A stretch of 5,803 nucleotides of DNA from the NCBI GenBank assembly GCA_043805355.1, contig JAZDIB010000015.1, positions 1-5,803 on the forward strand. The letters run 5' to 3'. The notes under the pieces were generated by a model. That model did not search any database, was not told where the DNA came from, and saw only the letters and a list, made by a program, of their open reading frames with translations. This stretch comes from JAHJRN01 sp043805355 (GTDB taxonomy: Bacteria > Patescibacteriota > Patescibacteriia > 2-12-FULL-60-25). Shown here in pieces: positions 5,048 to 5,803 of the stretch (positions within the stretch are counted from its first letter, which is position 1; each line of letters opens with the position of its first letter). A program made the translations under genes and the position numbers.

Positions 5048-5752
5048 ATGAAAAACAGCACATTGGACAAGGCGTTAGACATCGAAACGTACATCGGACA
5101 CGACCCCGGCGCATATTCCCATGAGGAACTGTCGGAATTCGGAAGAATCGTCTTGGCGTTCGTCACCTGTGACGAGATCCAACAGAAGCGTCGAGAACAC
5201 GGCGCAGGCATCGCCTACGTGTATATGGACTTCGTCATGCGGTCCAAGTACGCCAATGTCCTCCGACCGCTCGTCGCCGCCATCGACGATGCCGTGTTTC
5301 CCGAAACGTCTGACGAAAGCTGCCCGAACCTCGTCACAGCCATCGAACGTCTCGGCGCGAGTCCGCTGATTCTTCGGTTCATTCCCGAAGCGAAGCGTCA
5401 CGACGTCTTCCTCGACATGTCCGGCGAATCCGACGAGATGCAGTTACTCGTCTTGTTGGACGCCGCCCTCAAATCCTTCTTCGAGACCGTAGAGGAAGAC
5501 GAACAGGATACCTCGAAATTCGGCATCGGAGTCCCTCGCGACCTCGACGACGTCGCCCGCCAGACGATGACGAAACTCCTGTGCATCTTTTCGCTCCTTG
5601 GGGCCGTACCTGCATGCCCCGAAGTCCTTCGCGAGTGCTCCTCGTTGGAATTCATCCCGGAAAAATACTGGGGGTGGTTCAACAGGGAGCTCCTTCGCAC
5701 AAAACTCCGTACAGTCCATGTCGACTCGGTACCGGATTCATCGGCCGGTTGA
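5048..5752 (+). CDS. hypothetical protein, soluble and acidic, unknown family
   Basis: Product of 234 aa that I do not recognise. There is no signal peptide or membrane segment. The composition suggests a mostly alpha-helical cytoplasmic protein, with an acidic run EEDEQD at 149-154 in the middle and an aromatic-rich segment EKYWGWFNRELL at 205-216 near the C-terminus. Five cysteines (41, 92, 179, 190, 197) are scattered with no zinc-site spacing. The start is well supported by GAGG 6 nt upstream. The 5' part is less GC-rich than the neighbours (26 of 60 bases in 5041-5100), which may point to a different origin. It has its own candidate promoter and a terminator 4 nt after the stop, so it is probably a single-gene unit. 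Confidence 0.75.
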   Translation: MKNSTLDKALDIETYIGHDPGAYSHEELSEFGRIVLAFVTCDEIQQKRREHGAGIAYVYMDFVMRSKYANVLRPLVAAIDDAVFPETSDESCPNLVTAIERLGASPLILRFIPEAKRHDVFLDMSGESDEMQLLVLLDAALKSFFETVEEDEQDTSKFGIGVPRDLDDVARQTMTKLLCIFSLLGAVPACPEVLRECSSLEFIPEKYWGWFNRELLRTKLRTVHVDSVPDSSAG

Positions 5753-5756
5753 CCTA

Positions 5757-5782
5757 CCCCCCCTCCTCTCGTGAGGGGTTTT
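5757..5782 (+). terminator. Rho-independent terminator after the last gene
   Basis: CCCCTC at 5760-5765 pairs with GAGGGG at 5773-5778 around a 7-nt loop and is followed directly by TTTT at 5779-5782. It lies just after the stop at 5752. Its C-rich/G-rich arms also resemble a decayed copy of the 35-bp repeat. Confidence 0.65.
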
Positions 5783-5803
5783 CGATACGACTCTCGGAAA
5801 CGT

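Overview
The window holds six complete protein genes, all on the + strand and tightly packed, in high-GC DNA (one 60-base line inside the yvcK-like gene has 44 G/C). All stops are TAA or TGA and read as a normal bacterial code. The organism cannot be named from this sequence. A secreted MEMO-type protein, a short YvcK/CofD-like protein, a PF06262-type minimal zincin and a DUF559 nuclease, with few strong Shine-Dalgarno sites, would fit an environmental bacterium such as a high-GC Patescibacteria (CPR) lineage, but that is a weak inference.

Bases 1-2151: a MEMO-family (AmmeMemoRadiSam system B) protein with an N-terminal signal anchor, then 16 nt later an unrecognised secreted protein of 396 aa. 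They probably form an operon that ends at a hairpin near 2171-2193. Bases 2238-3245: a YvcK/CofD-like regulator of carbon and cell-wall metabolism, possibly read from a leaderless promoter.

Bases 3244-3779 are the most unusual part. Three copies of a 35-bp palindromic unit (3244-3278 forward, 3290-3324 reversed, 3735-3769 forward) surround a small DUF559/Vsr-like nuclease gene. The two copies that flank the nuclease face each other as long inverted repeats, and the match continues outward through CGAAACAT. The segment therefore looks like a compact repeat-plus-nuclease element of about 500 bp between two host genes. The repeat touches the yvcK stop codon, encodes the last eight residues and the stop of the nuclease, and supplies the Shine-Dalgarno site of the next gene inside a hairpin.

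Bases 3778-4983: a zincin-like protein whose HExxH motif reads YExxH, followed 3 nt later by an eight-helix DUF817 membrane protein. Bases 5048-5752: an acidic soluble protein of unknown family with its own likely promoter, a ribosome binding site that can be hidden in a hairpin, and a terminator at the window end. Apart from the likely co-transcription of neighbours, no shared pathway can be read from the gene set. No tRNA, rRNA or CRISPR array was seen, and no gene-free stretch exceeds about 125 bases.
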